In this document: positions 1-9,683 of the stretch, one piece after another | How positions within the stretch are numbered: position 1 is the first letter of the stretch | Layout of the letters: every line of letters starts with the position of its first letter | NCBI GenBank assembly: GCA_017391525.1 | Contig: JAFOYE010000020.1 | Coordinates: forward strand, 51,686-115,685 | Source: Paludibacteraceae bacterium | Lineage (GTDB): Bacteria; Bacteroidota; Bacteroidia; Bacteroidales; Paludibacteraceae | DNA: 64,000 nucleotides | Reading direction: 5' to 3' | Notes under the pieces: generated by a model | Seen by the model: the letters and a program-made list of their open reading frames with translations, nothing else | What the model was told of the DNA's origin: nothing | Database searches by the model: none | Made by a program: the position numbers and the translations under genes

Positions 1-1283
1 GAAGGAGAACATTTGTCGCGCACACCATCGAAAGCCAAGAAGCCGAAGCTCTCTTCGCCACCGCCGATGTATTTGTGGGTGCCTTCCCACTCGCGGATAC
101 GATTGGCAATCCACTTGAAGCCTGTATATTCGTCGGTCAAAGTCACACCTTGTGCGTCTGCCATCTTACGGATTAACTCGCTGGTAACGATGGTTTTAAC
201 GAGGTAGTGCTCTGGGCGAAGTTTGCCGAGTTTCTTCATGTTGTTGATGATGTAGTAGCAGTACATCATGCAGGTTTGGTTGCCGTTGATGATGGTCCAT
301 TCGCCCTTGTCGTTGCGGCAAACGATGGCGATACGGTCAGCATCTGGGTCAGAAGCGATGACGAGGTCGGCGTTGAGTTGGGTACCAAGGTTCATACCCA
401 TGGTCATTGCCTCAGCGTTCTCTGGGTTAGGACTTTGCACGGTAGAGAAATTGCCATCAATGACCATTTGCTCTGGTACAACGTGGATATTCTCGAATCC
501 CCAAGAGCGAAGGCACATAGGAATGATTTGGCGTCCTGCACCGTGGAGAGGGGTATAAACGATGTTGAGGTCTTTTTGACGGAGGATGGTCTCTTGGTCG
601 ATCATGACGGTCTTAACCGCTTGCATGTAGTCGTAGTCCATCTCGCCGCCGATGATCTCGATAAGATGCTCATTGCCAGTCATTTTCACATCAGCGAGGG
701 TCACTTTGTTTACCTCGTCGATGATGCCTTGGTCGTGTGGTTGGAGCACTTGGCTACCGTCTTCCCAATACGCTTTGTAGCCGTTGTACTCTTTAGGGTT
801 GTGGCTGGCGGTCACATTGACACCACCTTGTGCAGAGAGATGACGGATAGCAAAGCTCACCTCTGGTGTTGGGCGGAGGCTCTCGAAGAGATATACCTTG
901 ATGCCGTTGGCAGCAAATACCGCAGCTACGGTCTCGGCAAAGAGGCGGCCATTGTTGCGGCAGTCGTGACCTACTACGACGCTGACGGTGTCGCCCTTGA
1001 GGGTGGTGAAACCGCCTTCGCGTTGTACCTTGAGGAGGTAGTTGGCATAGCCTTGGGTGGCTTGTGCCACGATGTATTGGTTCATGCGGTTGGTACCAGG
1101 ACCCATGAGGCCACGGAGACCACCTGTACCAAATTCGAGGGTGCGATAGAAACTATCGATGAGTTCGGTCTTGTCTTCCGCCTCAATCATGGCTTTGACA
1201 GCAGCTTGTGTCTCGGCATCGTAAGGCGCTTTAGTCCATTGCTCGGCAATGGCTAATACTTTTTCGAGTTCTTCGTTTTTCAT
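1..1283 (-). CDS. Phospho-sugar mutase (phosphoglucomutase/phosphomannomutase), C-terminus beyond the window
   Basis: Reverse-strand reading from ATG at 1283 stays open to the window edge (427 codons seen). It encodes an alpha-D-phosphohexomutase, which interconverts hexose 1- and 6-phosphates through a phosphoserine. Family signatures are clear: FGTGGLRG near the N-terminus, the active-site loop TASHNPKEYNGYKAYW, the metal-binding DPDADR, and GGEESFGF of the sugar-binding loop just before the edge. This is the long form (usually about 580 residues), so about 150 residues are missing. It differs from the GlmM at 48470-49852, so the window has two mutases with different likely substrates (glucose/mannose versus glucosamine). 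A phylum-type promoter lies just upstream. Confidence 0.93.
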   Translation of the reverse strand, partial: MKNEELEKVLAIAEQWTKAPYDAETQAAVKAMIEAEDKTELIDSFYRTLEFGTGGLRGLMGPGTNRMNQYIVAQATQGYANYLLKVQREGGFTTLKGDTVSVVVGHDCRNNGRLFAETVAAVFAANGIKVYLFESLRPTPEVSFAIRHLSAQGGVNVTASHNPKEYNGYKAYWEDGSQVLQPHDQGIIDEVNKVTLADVKMTGNEHLIEIIGGEMDYDYMQAVKTVMIDQETILRQKDLNIVYTPLHGAGRQIIPMCLRSWGFENIHVVPEQMVIDGNFSTVQSPNPENAEAMTMGMNLGTQLNADLVIASDPDADRIAIVCRNDKGEWTIINGNQTCMMYCYYIINNMKKLGKLRPEHYLVKTIVTSELIRKMADAQGVTLTDEYTGFKWIANRIREWEGTHKYIGGGEESFGFLAFDGVRDKCSP

Positions 1284-1322
1284 ATTGCTTGTATTTTTAA
1301 AGTTTGCATAGTTTATCGGGTG

Positions 1323-1354
1323 CAAAGGTAATATTTTTTTTGCAAATATGCAAA
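1323..1354 (-). promoter_or_regulatory. Promoter of the phosphohexomutase gene
   Basis: On the reverse strand TACCTTTG (1330-1323) is preceded after 20 nt by TTTG (1354-1351), matching the Bacteroidota TTTG-N19/20-TAnnTTTG promoter. It lies 40 bp before the start codon. Confidence 0.75.
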
Positions 1355-1361
1355 TAATTTT

Positions 1362-1389
1362 GAATTATGAATTAAGAATTTTGAATTAC
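1362..1389. repeat. Intergenic AT-rich short repeat (GAATTAAGAATT class)
   Basis: A run of the words GAATTATGAATT and AAGAATTTTGAATT. Similar runs occur at 16625-16663, 26104-26118 and 61099-61125, always between genes. The origin is unknown. The rest of the 1284-1647 gap holds two promoters and an 11-bp tandem repeat, and no convincing gene. Confidence 0.55.
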
Positions 1390-1446
1390 AACTCAGGAAA
1401 GATAGTTTAAATAATTAGCAAAAAACGGCTAAAGCATAGAAATGTA

Positions 1447-1501
1447 CCGTTTATCTATCGTATATCTACCGTGTATCTACCGTATATCTACCGTAATTTA
1501 C
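1447..1501. repeat. Five-copy 11-bp tandem repeat
   Basis: Five adjacent 11-nt units of the form CCGTATATCTA: 1447, 1458, 1469, 1480 and a decayed last unit at 1491. The array ends about 75 bp before the -33 element of the hpt promoter. It could be a binding array or a simple slippage product. Confidence 0.75.
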
Positions 1502-1576
1502 AGGGTAGAAACAAGTATTTTTGCAGGATGTCACTCGTGGACAAAAATCACACTTTCAAAAAAAAACTATAAATAC

Positions 1577-1607
1577 TTGCGTATTTAAGTAAAAAGTTGT
1601 ACCTTTG
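1577..1607 (+). promoter_or_regulatory. Promoter of hpt and probably the whole downstream envelope run
   Basis: TTG at 1577-1579 and TACCTTTG at 1600-1607, separated by 20 nt. It is the only clear promoter seen before the tightly packed genes that run to 13078. Confidence 0.75.
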
Positions 1608-1647
1608 CAGGGTTTTATGTAAACAAATGTAACCCTTAAAAAACACT

Positions 1648-2196
1648 ATGCAAACTGTAGAAGTAAATAAACTTGTTTTTGACGAGTACTTATCCGCCGA
1701 AAAGATAGCGGAAATAGTGAGCAATGTAGCCGATCGCATCAATAACGATTATGCGGGTAAGGAACCATTGTTTATCTGTGTATTGAATGGTGCATTTATG
1801 TATGCTTCAGACTTATTCAAGCATATCACATTGCCTTCAGAGATTACTTTTGTTCGACTCAAGTCTTACGAGGGAACCGCCACCACGGGCGACGTTAAAA
1901 TATTAACTCCACTCACTATCGATATCACAGGTCGTGATGTGATTGTGATTGAGGATATAGTAGATACCGGTTTAACTATGCATGGATTTATGCATCAGTT
2001 AAAAGAAATGGGTGCTAATTCCGTAGAATTGACCTCGTTTTTATTCAAGCCAGAAGCATTAAAGTATGCAGATGCCACTCCAAAGTATGCAGGATTGGAG
2101 ATTCCAACCAAATTTGTATTGGGTTACGGTTTGGATTTTGATGAGAAAGGCAGAAATCTGCCAGCATTATATGTATTGAGACCAGAAACGAAATAA
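1648..2196 (+). CDS. hpt: Hypoxanthine phosphoribosyltransferase
   Basis: Purine-salvage enzyme of 182 residues that converts hypoxanthine (and probably guanine) plus PRPP to IMP or GMP in the cytoplasm. The type I phosphoribosyltransferase fold is shown by the PRPP-binding motif VIVIEDIVDTGLTM in the middle, the early LFICVLNGAFMY segment and the late FVLGYGLDFDEKGRNLP segment. Length is normal for the family. It is the first gene after a good promoter, and an mlaE-like permease follows after 26 bp, so it is probably cotranscribed with envelope genes. Confidence 0.93.
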   Translation: MQTVEVNKLVFDEYLSAEKIAEIVSNVADRINNDYAGKEPLFICVLNGAFMYASDLFKHITLPSEITFVRLKSYEGTATTGDVKILTPLTIDITGRDVIVIEDIVDTGLTMHGFMHQLKEMGANSVELTSFLFKPEALKYADATPKYAGLEIPTKFVLGYGLDFDEKGRNLPALYVLRPETK

Positions 2197-2222
2197 ATTG
2201 TTGAACATATAACATTAAAATT

Positions 2223-2966
2223 ATGATAAAAAGAATTAAGAATTTAGGTGAGTATTTCTTGTTAATGGGCCGCGTATGTCGTATGCCGGACAGATGGCGT
2301 ATGTTTTGGCGTCAATTGGGTAAAGAAATGGAGAAACAGGGCTTAGAGTCCATCTTAATCACGTTGATCGTGAGTGTATTTATGGGTGCAATTATGACAT
2401 TGCAAACCAAGTTGAACACCGAGAACCCACTATTGCCAGCCTACTCTACAGGTTTGGTAACTCGTGACTGTATTTTGTTGGAGTTTTCAAGTACAATCTT
2501 ATGTTTGTTGTTGGCAGGTAAGGTAGGTAGTAATATTGCGTCAGAGATAGGAACCATGCGTATTACCGAGCAAATAGATGCGATGGAAATCATGGGTGTC
2601 AACTCTGCAAACTATTTGATTTTGCCAAAAGTGGTTGCTTTCATGGTAATGATGCCATTGTTGGTTACCCTTTCCATGTTTATGGGTCTCGTCGGAGGTT
2701 ATGGTATTAGTGCCATCACAAATGTTCTGCCCGTATCAGAATATTTGTTGGGTATCCAATATGCTTTTATACCTTTCTACGTATGGTACTCGTTTATAAA
2801 GACAATTGTTTTCGCATTTGTGATTGCTAGTATGGCCTCATACTACGGTTACTATGCACGAGGCGGTGCATTGGAAGTAGGTAAAGCTAGTACCAAAGCC
2901 GTGGTAAACAGCAGTATTGTTATATTGTTGTTGGATGTGGTGTTAACAAACTTGATGTTGAACTAG
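2223..2966 (+). CDS. mlaE: MlaE-family ABC transporter permease
   Basis: Inner-membrane permease (247 residues) of the MlaE/YrbE family, which moves phospholipids between inner and outer membrane to keep outer-membrane asymmetry. Several hydrophobic segments are visible. The family hallmark is the central GSNIASEIGTMRITEQIDAMEIMGV stretch (positions 2530-2610), the coupling region that contacts the ATPase. The matching ATPase gene starts 17 bp downstream. The usual third component, an MCE-domain MlaD protein, is not next to it. Confidence 0.92.
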   Translation: MIKRIKNLGEYFLLMGRVCRMPDRWRMFWRQLGKEMEKQGLESILITLIVSVFMGAIMTLQTKLNTENPLLPAYSTGLVTRDCILLEFSSTILCLLLAGKVGSNIASEIGTMRITEQIDAMEIMGVNSANYLILPKVVAFMVMMPLLVTLSMFMGLVGGYGISAITNVLPVSEYLLGIQYAFIPFYVWYSFIKTIVFAFVIASMASYYGYYARGGALEVGKASTKAVVNSSIVILLLDVVLTNLMLN

Positions 2967-2983
2967 ATTAGACAAAGAGGATT

Positions 2984-3757
2984 ATGATACAAGTAAAAGA
3001 TATAGTGAAGAGTTTTGATGGAAACGTGGTTCTCAATCATGTTTCTGCCGACTTTGAAGATGGTAAAGTCAATATGATCATTGGCCAATCAGGTTCTGGT
3101 AAAACCGTACTTATGAAGTCTATGATTGGTTTGCATATGATAGATTCTGGTCAAATCGTATTTGATACGAGCGGAGGGAAGCAACAGGATTTAGCAGGTA
3201 TGACAGAGAAGGAAGTACGCATGTTGCACCGTGAGGTTGGTATGTTGTTTCAAGGTGCAGCCTTATTTGATAGTATGACTGTACAAGAAAACGTAATGTA
3301 CCCTCTAGAGATGTTTTCCGACATGAGTAAAACAGAGATGGTAGAGCGTGCTCGTTTTTGTCTTGAACGTGTTAACATGCCAGAACGTGCATTTGGATTA
3401 ATGCCAAGTGAGATTAGTGGTGGTATGCAAAAACGTGTAGCGATTGCTAGAGCTATTGCGTTGAATCCTAAATATTTGTTCTGTGACGAACCTAACTCTG
3501 GTCTAGATCCAAGAACTAGTTTGGTGATTGATAAGTTGATACAGGATATTACCCAGGAGTATGGTATTTGTACCATCGTTAACAGCCACGACATGAACTC
3601 TATTATGGAGATTGGCGACAATATCGTCTTTTTACGCAATGGTATAAAAGAATGGCAGGGTAGCCGTCACGACATTTTCCATGCAGAGAACGAGGCATTG
3701 AACGAATTTGTCTTTGCGAGCGAGTTGTTCAAGAAAGTGAAAACTGCTAACAAATGA
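2984..3757 (+). CDS. mlaF: MlaF-family ABC transporter ATP-binding protein
   Basis: ATPase subunit (257 residues) that powers the neighbouring MlaE permease. Walker A is GQSGSGKT near residue 35, the signature is ISGGMQKRVAIARA, and Walker B is YLFCDEPNSGLDP. The NSGLDP variant and the Q-loop context (GMLFQGAALFDSMTV) are typical of the Mla branch. The stop overlaps the next start codon by 4 nt, suggesting translational coupling to the small secreted protein downstream. Confidence 0.92.
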   Translation: MIQVKDIVKSFDGNVVLNHVSADFEDGKVNMIIGQSGSGKTVLMKSMIGLHMIDSGQIVFDTSGGKQQDLAGMTEKEVRMLHREVGMLFQGAALFDSMTVQENVMYPLEMFSDMSKTEMVERARFCLERVNMPERAFGLMPSEISGGMQKRVAIARAIALNPKYLFCDEPNSGLDPRTSLVIDKLIQDITQEYGICTIVNSHDMNSIMEIGDNIVFLRNGIKEWQGSRHDIFHAENEALNEFVFASELFKKVKTANK

Positions 3758-4062
3758 GAAAATTACTATTGATATTGGCAATAGGTTACGGGGTATTGGC
3801 CATAGGTCAGAAGCCTGCTCGCGTTCCTGCCTACAAAGGAGTTATAGAGCGCATCCAACCTAATGGAGACACCATATATGTGCGTTTACACGGTGATGAA
3901 AGACTTCATTGGATGACCTTGGATGACGGGCAAACACTTGTCAAAGAAAACAAGAATGGCTATATCTGCTATGCCAAAAAAAAGAAAAATGGTCAGATAG
4001 TAGCTACTCTTAAAAAAGTACGACCAGTAACCAACAAAGTTTGTAAAAACAGCAACAAATAG
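3754..4062 (+). CDS. Small secreted protein resembling the M6 protease N-terminal propeptide
   Basis: 102 residues with a signal peptide (MRKLLLILAIGYGVLAIGQ). The mature part resembles the first ~75 residues of the M6 protease encoded 3 bp downstream: both have a beta strand ending in HGDE, then an aromatic His-Trp pair (LHWMT / FHWQT), a Gly turn, and a GY or GF strand. It has no catalytic region and ends in a basic tail. By inference it is a detached propeptide-like module that could chaperone or inhibit the neighbouring protease. It could also simply be a duplication remnant. The ATG overlaps the mlaF stop. Confidence 0.75.
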   Translation: MRKLLLILAIGYGVLAIGQKPARVPAYKGVIERIQPNGDTIYVRLHGDERLHWMTLDDGQTLVKENKNGYICYAKKKKNGQIVATLKKVRPVTNKVCKNSNK

Positions 4063-4065
4063 TAT

Positions 4066-5682
4066 ATGAAGAGATTAAGTATATTGACATTGGTGTGTGT
4101 AATGGGTATTACAGCATTGGCTATCCCTGCGCGCAGAACAGGTATAATCGTTACTCAAGCAGATGGTAGTGAGATCATGGTATACCAACATGGTGATGAG
4201 AATTTCCATTGGCAAACCAATGAGAAAGGCGAGTGGATAGAATTGAAACACGATGGGTTCTTTCACGTTGTTGAGGCGTTGAGCAACGAGCAAATAGAAG
4301 CTAAGCGAGCGCAGTCTATTCGTCGTGCTCAACATGCGGCGTATCCGTTGAATGTAGCACCCAGAGGATTGGTGATATTGGTTAATTTTGCGGATGTTGC
4401 ATTTGAAACAGAGAAAGCAGAAATGGATAGCATGTTGGTTGGAGAGGATTACAATCGCAGTTACTCCTACACCTACAGGGGCAGGACATATAATGTAAAT
4501 TCTAAAGGTTCTGCTCGTCAGTATTTTTATGACTCATCACATGGGCAATACAATCCACAATTTGATGTAGTAGGTCCTGTGACAGTAAGTGAAAACATGG
4601 CTTACTATGGTAAAAACAACAGTTATGGTAATGACAGTCATCCAGAACATATGATTAACGAAGCGTGTAAATTGGCAGATTCTGAATGTGGTATAGATTT
4701 TACTCAATACGATAATGATGGGGATGGATATGTGGATTTTGTATTTGTAATATATGCAGGATACGGCGAAGCAGATGGCGGCGCCTCGAACACTATTTGG
4801 CCACATGCATGGAATCTCTATTCTGCAGCTGGAATAAAATGTCAAGTAGATGGTAAGACCGTAGATTTGTATGCCTGCGGTAATGAGTTGGACTTCTTTT
4901 CAAAAACACACACAGGTATTGGTACGTTCTGTCACGAGTTTAGTCATGTGCTAGGTTTGCCTGACTTATACGTGACCAATACGGCCACTCACCCAACCTT
5001 GAATGAATGGGATATTATGGATTATGGACCATATAACAATGACGGCAATACTCCACCCTCTTTCTCTGCATATGAGCGATTTTTTATGGGATGGTTGCAA
5101 CCTAGATTGATCGTTGATCCTGAGAATGTAGTTTTGAATGAGTTACAAACAAGTAACGAGGCATTGCTCATATCTACTACAGACCAACATAACTTGATTG
5201 GTAACGATCCTAATCCCACGACATTCTATATGATAGAAAACCGTCAACAAGAAGGTTGGGACGAACACCTGCCAGGTCATGGTATGATGCTAACAAAGAT
5301 ACAATACAGTTACTCTCGTTGGTATCAAAATACCGTAAACAACTCATCTAGCAAGATGGGTGTAGATTTGATTGAAGCCAAAAGTAACTCTGATAATCAA
5401 GGTAAGGCGACCGACCTTTTCCCTGCAGGAGCAAGACTGTATGTAGGAATTGAAGACCATGCTATTGAATCCATTGAGGAAGTAGATGGAGTGATTAAGT
5501 TTAAGTACAAAGGTGGTATAGAGGATCCAGAAACAGCTGTGGACAACACCGTTTTGTCTCAAGAGATAATGGCTGTATATAATATACTTGGACAAAAACA
5601 GACAACTACTAGTATTACAGAGTTGACCACGGGAACATATATCGTGGTTACACCTACAGGTAATCATAAAATTGTGCGTTAA
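4066..5682 (+). CDS. M6-family secreted metalloprotease with T9SS sorting domain
   Basis: 538-residue secreted zinc protease of the M6 (immune inhibitor A-like) family. Order: signal peptide (1-19), propeptide with HGDENFHWQTNEKG (about 40-56), catalytic domain with zinc motif HEFSH at residues 290-294 and the downstream LGLPDLY and WDIMDYG segments, then a C-terminal module with LGQ and GTYIVV that looks like a type A T9SS sorting domain. The product is probably exported by the T9SS encoded at 30512-36288 and released or anchored at the cell surface. It follows a gene for a free propeptide-like protein after 3 bp and abuts the exonuclease III gene. Confidence 0.9.
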   Translation: MKRLSILTLVCVMGITALAIPARRTGIIVTQADGSEIMVYQHGDENFHWQTNEKGEWIELKHDGFFHVVEALSNEQIEAKRAQSIRRAQHAAYPLNVAPRGLVILVNFADVAFETEKAEMDSMLVGEDYNRSYSYTYRGRTYNVNSKGSARQYFYDSSHGQYNPQFDVVGPVTVSENMAYYGKNNSYGNDSHPEHMINEACKLADSECGIDFTQYDNDGDGYVDFVFVIYAGYGEADGGASNTIWPHAWNLYSAAGIKCQVDGKTVDLYACGNELDFFSKTHTGIGTFCHEFSHVLGLPDLYVTNTATHPTLNEWDIMDYGPYNNDGNTPPSFSAYERFFMGWLQPRLIVDPENVVLNELQTSNEALLISTTDQHNLIGNDPNPTTFYMIENRQQEGWDEHLPGHGMMLTKIQYSYSRWYQNTVNNSSSKMGVDLIEAKSNSDNQGKATDLFPAGARLYVGIEDHAIESIEEVDGVIKFKYKGGIEDPETAVDNTVLSQEIMAVYNILGQKQTTTSITELTTGTYIVVTPTGNHKIVR

Positions 5683-6447
5683 ATGAAAATCATATCATAC
5701 AACCTCAACGGCATTCGCAGTGCCATCAGCAAGGGACTATTTGATTGGCTTGCGGTAGAGCAACCCGATGTGTTTTGCATACAAGAGAGTAAGGCACAGC
5801 CTGAACAGATAGATGTAATGACAATGCAAGAGTTAGGATACCAAAGTTATATTCACTCTGCAGAGAAAAAAGGCTATTCAGGAGTAGCAATCTTCACTCG
5901 TATCCAGCCAGATCGTGTAGTAGTGGGTATGAACAACCCTAAATACGATTGCCAAGGTCGAGTTATTCGTGCTGACTTTGGCGATTTGACCGTGGTTTGT
6001 GTATATATTCCTTCAGGCGAAGCTGAGGGTCCAAAATATGAATACAAGATGGAGTTCTTGGAGGACTTCTTGGTATGGACAAATGAATTGCGCAAAGAGC
6101 GTCCTAATATCATCGTATGTGGAGACTACAATATCGCGCACAAGCCAATAGACATCAATAACCCTAAACGTCAAGTGGGCGTAAGTGGATTTTTGCCCGA
6201 AGAGCGCGAGTGGCTTGATCGTTGGGAGGAGAGTGGAATGGTAGATACTTTCCGAATGTTTGATCAAAGCGGAGAGAAATATAGTTGGTGGAGTTTTCGC
6301 GCTGGGTCACGCGCTAGAAATGTAGGATGGCGTATTGACTATCATTGGGTTAGCGAAGTTATGCGAAACCGTATTATCAACGCAAGTATATTGGCAGAGG
6401 TAGTACATTCCGATCACTGCCCAGTGAGCATAGAGGTTAAAAGATAA
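5683..6447 (+). CDS. xth: Exodeoxyribonuclease III / AP endonuclease
   Basis: 254 residues of the exonuclease-endonuclease-phosphatase fold, acting in base-excision repair at abasic sites. Metal and catalytic motifs are present: [10 protein letters not shown] at the N-terminus, IQESKAQ, the CGDYNIAH motif in the middle, WWSFRAGSR, and the final [10 protein letters not shown] with the catalytic Asp-His. The start directly follows the M6 stop. Its place within envelope genes appears to be operon hitch-hiking. Confidence 0.94.
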   Translation: MKIISYNLNGIRSAISKGLFDWLAVEQPDVFCIQESKAQPEQIDVMTMQELGYQSYIHSAEKKGYSGVAIFTRIQPDRVVVGMNNPKYDCQGRVIRADFGDLTVVCVYIPSGEAEGPKYEYKMEFLEDFLVWTNELRKERPNIIVCGDYNIAHKPIDINNPKRQVGVSGFLPEEREWLDRWEESGMVDTFRMFDQSGEKYSWWSFRAGSRARNVGWRIDYHWVSEVMRNRIINASILAEVVHSDHCPVSIEVKR

Positions 6448-6458
6448 AAATATTGAAT

Positions 6459-7205
6459 ATGGATATACTACGAACAGAACATCTGTACAAAAAATACGGA
6501 AAACGCACCGTAGTAAATGATGTAAGCATTCATCTTGAACAAGGTGAGATTGTAGGCTTGTTAGGACCTAATGGTGCTGGTAAGACCACGACCTTCTATA
6601 TGACAACGGGATTAGTATTGCCTAATAGTGGTAAGATTTTTCTCAATGACAAAGATATCTCGGGTATGCCGATGTATCGCCGCGCAAAGTTGGGCATAGG
6701 TTACCTTGCACAAGAGGCCAGTGTATTCCGTAAAATGAGCGTAGAAGACAATATTCGGTCTGTTTTGCAAATGACTAATTTCTCTCGGGAGTATCAAAAA
6801 GAGAAATTGGAGCAATTGATTCAAGAGTTCCATTTGGGACATGTTCGCAAGAATCTAGGAGATAGACTGTCCGGTGGTGAACGTCGTCGAACTGAGATTG
6901 CTCGATGCTTGGCCATAGAACCAAAATTCGTAATGTTGGACGAACCATTTGCAGGTGTAGACCCTATTGCTGTTCAAGAAATTCAAGATGTAGTTTGGAA
7001 ATTAAAAGATCGAAACATTGGCATTCTTATTACGGATCACAACGTTGACGAGACTTTGATGATTACGGATCGTGCGTACCTATTGTTCGAAGGCAAGATA
7101 TTGTTCCATGGCACACCAGAAGAACTAGCGGCGAATCCTGTTGTTAGAAAAAGTTATTTGGGTCGCGATTTTGAATTGAAAAAGAAGACAAGAGCTGAAG
7201 AATGA
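6459..7205 (+). CDS. lptB: LPS export ABC transporter ATP-binding protein LptB
   Basis: 248-residue ATPase of the LptB2FG complex that extracts lipopolysaccharide from the inner membrane. Walker A is [15 protein letters not shown], the Q-loop region reads [17 protein letters not shown], the signature is [16 protein letters not shown], and Walker B is [13 protein letters not shown], all diagnostic of LptB. The ATG at 6459 is preferred over an in-frame TTG at 6453. The stop overlaps the next start (ATGA). Confidence 0.94.
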   Translation: MDILRTEHLYKKYGKRTVVNDVSIHLEQGEIVGLLGPNGAGKTTTFYMTTGLVLPNSGKIFLNDKDISGMPMYRRAKLGIGYLAQEASVFRKMSVEDNIRSVLQMTNFSREYQKEKLEQLIQEFHLGHVRKNLGDRLSGGERRRTEIARCLAIEPKFVMLDEPFAGVDPIAVQEIQDVVWKLKDRNIGILITDHNVDETLMITDRAYLLFEGKILFHGTPEELAANPVVRKSYLGRDFELKKKTRAEE

Positions 7206-8212
7206 GCCTGCTGTCCATTCTAAATACTAAGAAATTTCATCTACTTTGTACGATTGCCTGCTTGGCAATCGCATGTACTCCATCGCAACCTGAAGTTCAA
7301 TTAACTATCAGTAAATGTTCTCCTATGCCCGTGTACAGAGCAGCATCCACATGCTTTGTCATAGGAGACGAAGCCTATATCTTTGCTGGAAGAGATAGTG
7401 TGGGAACATATTGTAACGATCTGTGGAAATACGATAGCCAATCAGACACATGGAGCAACCTTGGCAGTACCCCACTCAAAGGGCGTGTTAATGCAACCGC
7501 ATGCGTGCACGACGGATATGCCTACGTTGGTCTTGGTTTCAATGGTACCTATAACAATGTAGATAGTTATTTAACCGATTGGTGGAAATATGATGTTCTA
7601 AAGAATCATTGGGAACGTTTACAGGACTACCCTGCTCACACCACAGCACGTGCAATAAGTATGGTAGGAGAGGGAGAATTATATGTAGGTTACGGATTCA
7701 ATTGGACCTACGAGCGGGATATGTACCGATACACTATTGATAGTGACCAATGGGAATACATCGATGTTCACCTTGACAGAAAAGCATTTACATTTCCCAC
7801 ACGAAGTTTTGGTGGGGTGGGAACAACTTGTCAAGGCAGGCATTTTGCAGGAACTGGATTCCGTGCAAATAGTTTAAATTGGTGGGGAGAATTTGATCCT
7901 ACTGGTGAATGGATTAGACGCACAAATGTACCTGGTCATAAACGAACCTTGGGAGCATGCGCTGCAACAGAGGAATTCGTCTATGTCATAGGTGGAACAC
8001 ATTTTGGAGGAGTAAATACCGACGGAAAAATACTATCGGATATCCAACAATATAATCCACAAAACGACACCTGGACACATGTAGGTAATCTACCAGACGG
8101 AGGATTATTCAACCATATTGCCTTTAGCATTGGAGATCGGGTGTACGTCGGATTAGGTGAAGATGAAAACTTCAACATGAACAATCGATTGTACTGTATT
8201 CATGAAAAATAG
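7202..8212 (+). CDS. Kelch-repeat lipoprotein
   Basis: 336 residues. The lipobox-like LAIAC follows a hydrophobic N-terminus, so it is probably a lipoprotein. The mature part shows repeated Kelch-type blades: each has an aromatic-Gly turn followed by a DxWxYD-like strand ([58 protein letters not shown]). About six blades would form a beta-propeller. The partner is unknown. It overlaps the Wzi-like gene by 11 bp, which suggests a role with the capsule or LPS outer-membrane machinery. Confidence 0.8.
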   Translation: MSLLSILNTKKFHLLCTIACLAIACTPSQPEVQLTISKCSPMPVYRAASTCFVIGDEAYIFAGRDSVGTYCNDLWKYDSQSDTWSNLGSTPLKGRVNATACVHDGYAYVGLGFNGTYNNVDSYLTDWWKYDVLKNHWERLQDYPAHTTARAISMVGEGELYVGYGFNWTYERDMYRYTIDSDQWEYIDVHLDRKAFTFPTRSFGGVGTTCQGRHFAGTGFRANSLNWWGEFDPTGEWIRRTNVPGHKRTLGACAATEEFVYVIGGTHFGGVNTDGKILSDIQQYNPQNDTWTHVGNLPDGGLFNHIAFSIGDRVYVGLGEDENFNMNNRLYCIHEK

Positions 8213-9683
8213 AGTAATCTTCAGTATCAGTTTGTTGCTCATGTGCAGCGCTACGTTAGCACAAGATTGGAATTGGTGGCCACTAGGATTAAGTCATGAG
8301 ACCATCAAAGGAGATACTATGTATTATAGTACAGAAATACTGGGCGTTGCTTCTTCAGGTAACCATGCTCCATTTTGGCTACAGAGTAATCGGAATGGAA
8401 ATATTGCAGCCTCACCTTACAGCGGAAATATATCTTTAGGTCTATATAAGCCTGCGCAACAGGATCACAGATGGTATGACTATGATTTTGCCATACAATT
8501 AACAGGACGAGCACAAAGTAATCTACCAACTACTTTTGAACCATTCCAGAGGAATTTTACGGGATATTTTAACCTATTATACGCACACCTAAGATTATAC
8601 TTCATTGACATAACCGCAGGAATCAAACCACAAGTTTACGAGAGTATAGATTCTACCTTAACAAGTGGAAGTATGATTTTGTCTGGGAACAGTCAACCTC
8701 TACCAAGAATTAGTATTGGGATTGATAGATACACCCCTTTCCCGGGAACGTATGGATACCTTGAATTAAAAGGAGGAATAACCCATGCATGGATGACTGA
8801 TAACGTTTATATACAAAACTATAATCTCCACCACAAACACATTGGACTTCGTTTAGGTGGCAAGCTCCCAATTAATCTTAGTTACGAGTTCCACCATGCA
8901 GCCCAATGGGGCGGTACATCACCAACACACGGAGATTTAACCGGTGGCAATACATGGCAATCATTCATCAACGCATTTCTTGCTAAAAGTGGGGGAAAGA
9001 CCACTAACGAGCAACTTAACGCACAAGGGAATCATGTTGTCAGTCAACAATTAGCACTAACAGCTAAAGGTAAAGATTGGAAAGTAACGGCCTATTGGCA
9101 AAACTTCTCAGAAGACAATTTAGCTTTTCTCGGTGTTGGGCATAATCTTCCAGATGGTATTTTTGGCATATCAGCCCAACAAACACGATGGCCATTTATT
9201 CAAGGTATTACGTATGAATACATGAATAGTACCGATCAATCTGGACCCTGGCACGATCGTGATGGTTTGTGTTATGGTGCAAATGACATGTATTACCGCA
9301 ACCTAATATATCAAAACGGATGGAACTACTTCTATCGTTCAATGGGAACTCCATTTATTTCATCCCCACTATACAACACAGACGGTACAATATACACGTT
9401 AAATAGCAGAGCAAGGCTACATCATTTAGGTATAAGAGGTGATATCTACGGTTTCAAATATAGAATATTGTGCTCATATGTACAAAACTTTGGCAACGAT
9501 AATACATCCAAACAACTTCTTTCAAGCAATGTTGCTACATTATTAGAAGTCAACAAACATGTAGAAAAAGCTTGGGGATTAGATTTCGGGATTTCTATAG
9601 CATCAGATTTTGGTTCACAATTTGGCAATCAAATTGGAGCCATGTTTACAATAAAAAAACAAGGAATAATTACAAAATGGTAA
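8202..9683 (+). CDS. Capsule assembly Wzi family outer-membrane protein
   Basis: 493 residues with a signal peptide ending near ATLAQ. Wzi-family barrels are lectin-like outer-membrane proteins that tether surface polysaccharide. Supporting features are the early APFWLQSNRNG motif, the central FHHAAQWGG motif, and alternating hydrophobic strands ending in a short terminal strand. Length fits the Bacteroidales members. Its stop overlaps the start of the following glycosyltransferase gene. Confidence 0.85.
   Translation: MKNRVIFSISLLLMCSATLAQDWNWWPLGLSHETIKGDTMYYSTEILGVASSGNHAPFWLQSNRNGNIAASPYSGNISLGLYKPAQQDHRWYDYDFAIQLTGRAQSNLPTTFEPFQRNFTGYFNLLYAHLRLYFIDITAGIKPQVYESIDSTLTSGSMILSGNSQPLPRISIGIDRYTPFPGTYGYLELKGGITHAWMTDNVYIQNYNLHHKHIGLRLGGKLPINLSYEFHHAAQWGGTSPTHGDLTGGNTWQSFINAFLAKSGGKTTNEQLNAQGNHVVSQQLALTAKGKDWKVTAYWQNFSEDNLAFLGVGHNLPDGIFGISAQQTRWPFIQGITYEYMNSTDQSGPWHDRDGLCYGANDMYYRNLIYQNGWNYFYRSMGTPFISSPLYNTDGTIYTLNSRARLHHLGIRGDIYGFKYRILCSYVQNFGNDNTSKQLLSSNVATLLEVNKHVEKAWGLDFGISIASDFGSQFGNQIGAMFTIKKQGIITKW

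Noticed and set aside
207-1256. A 349-codon plus-strand reading frame
   Set aside because: It lies opposite the phosphohexomutase, whose motifs are unmistakable on the minus strand; the plus frame encodes no recognisable family.
1447-1501. A CRISPR array
   Set aside because: The units are 11 bp and contiguous, with no spacers and no cas genes in the window.
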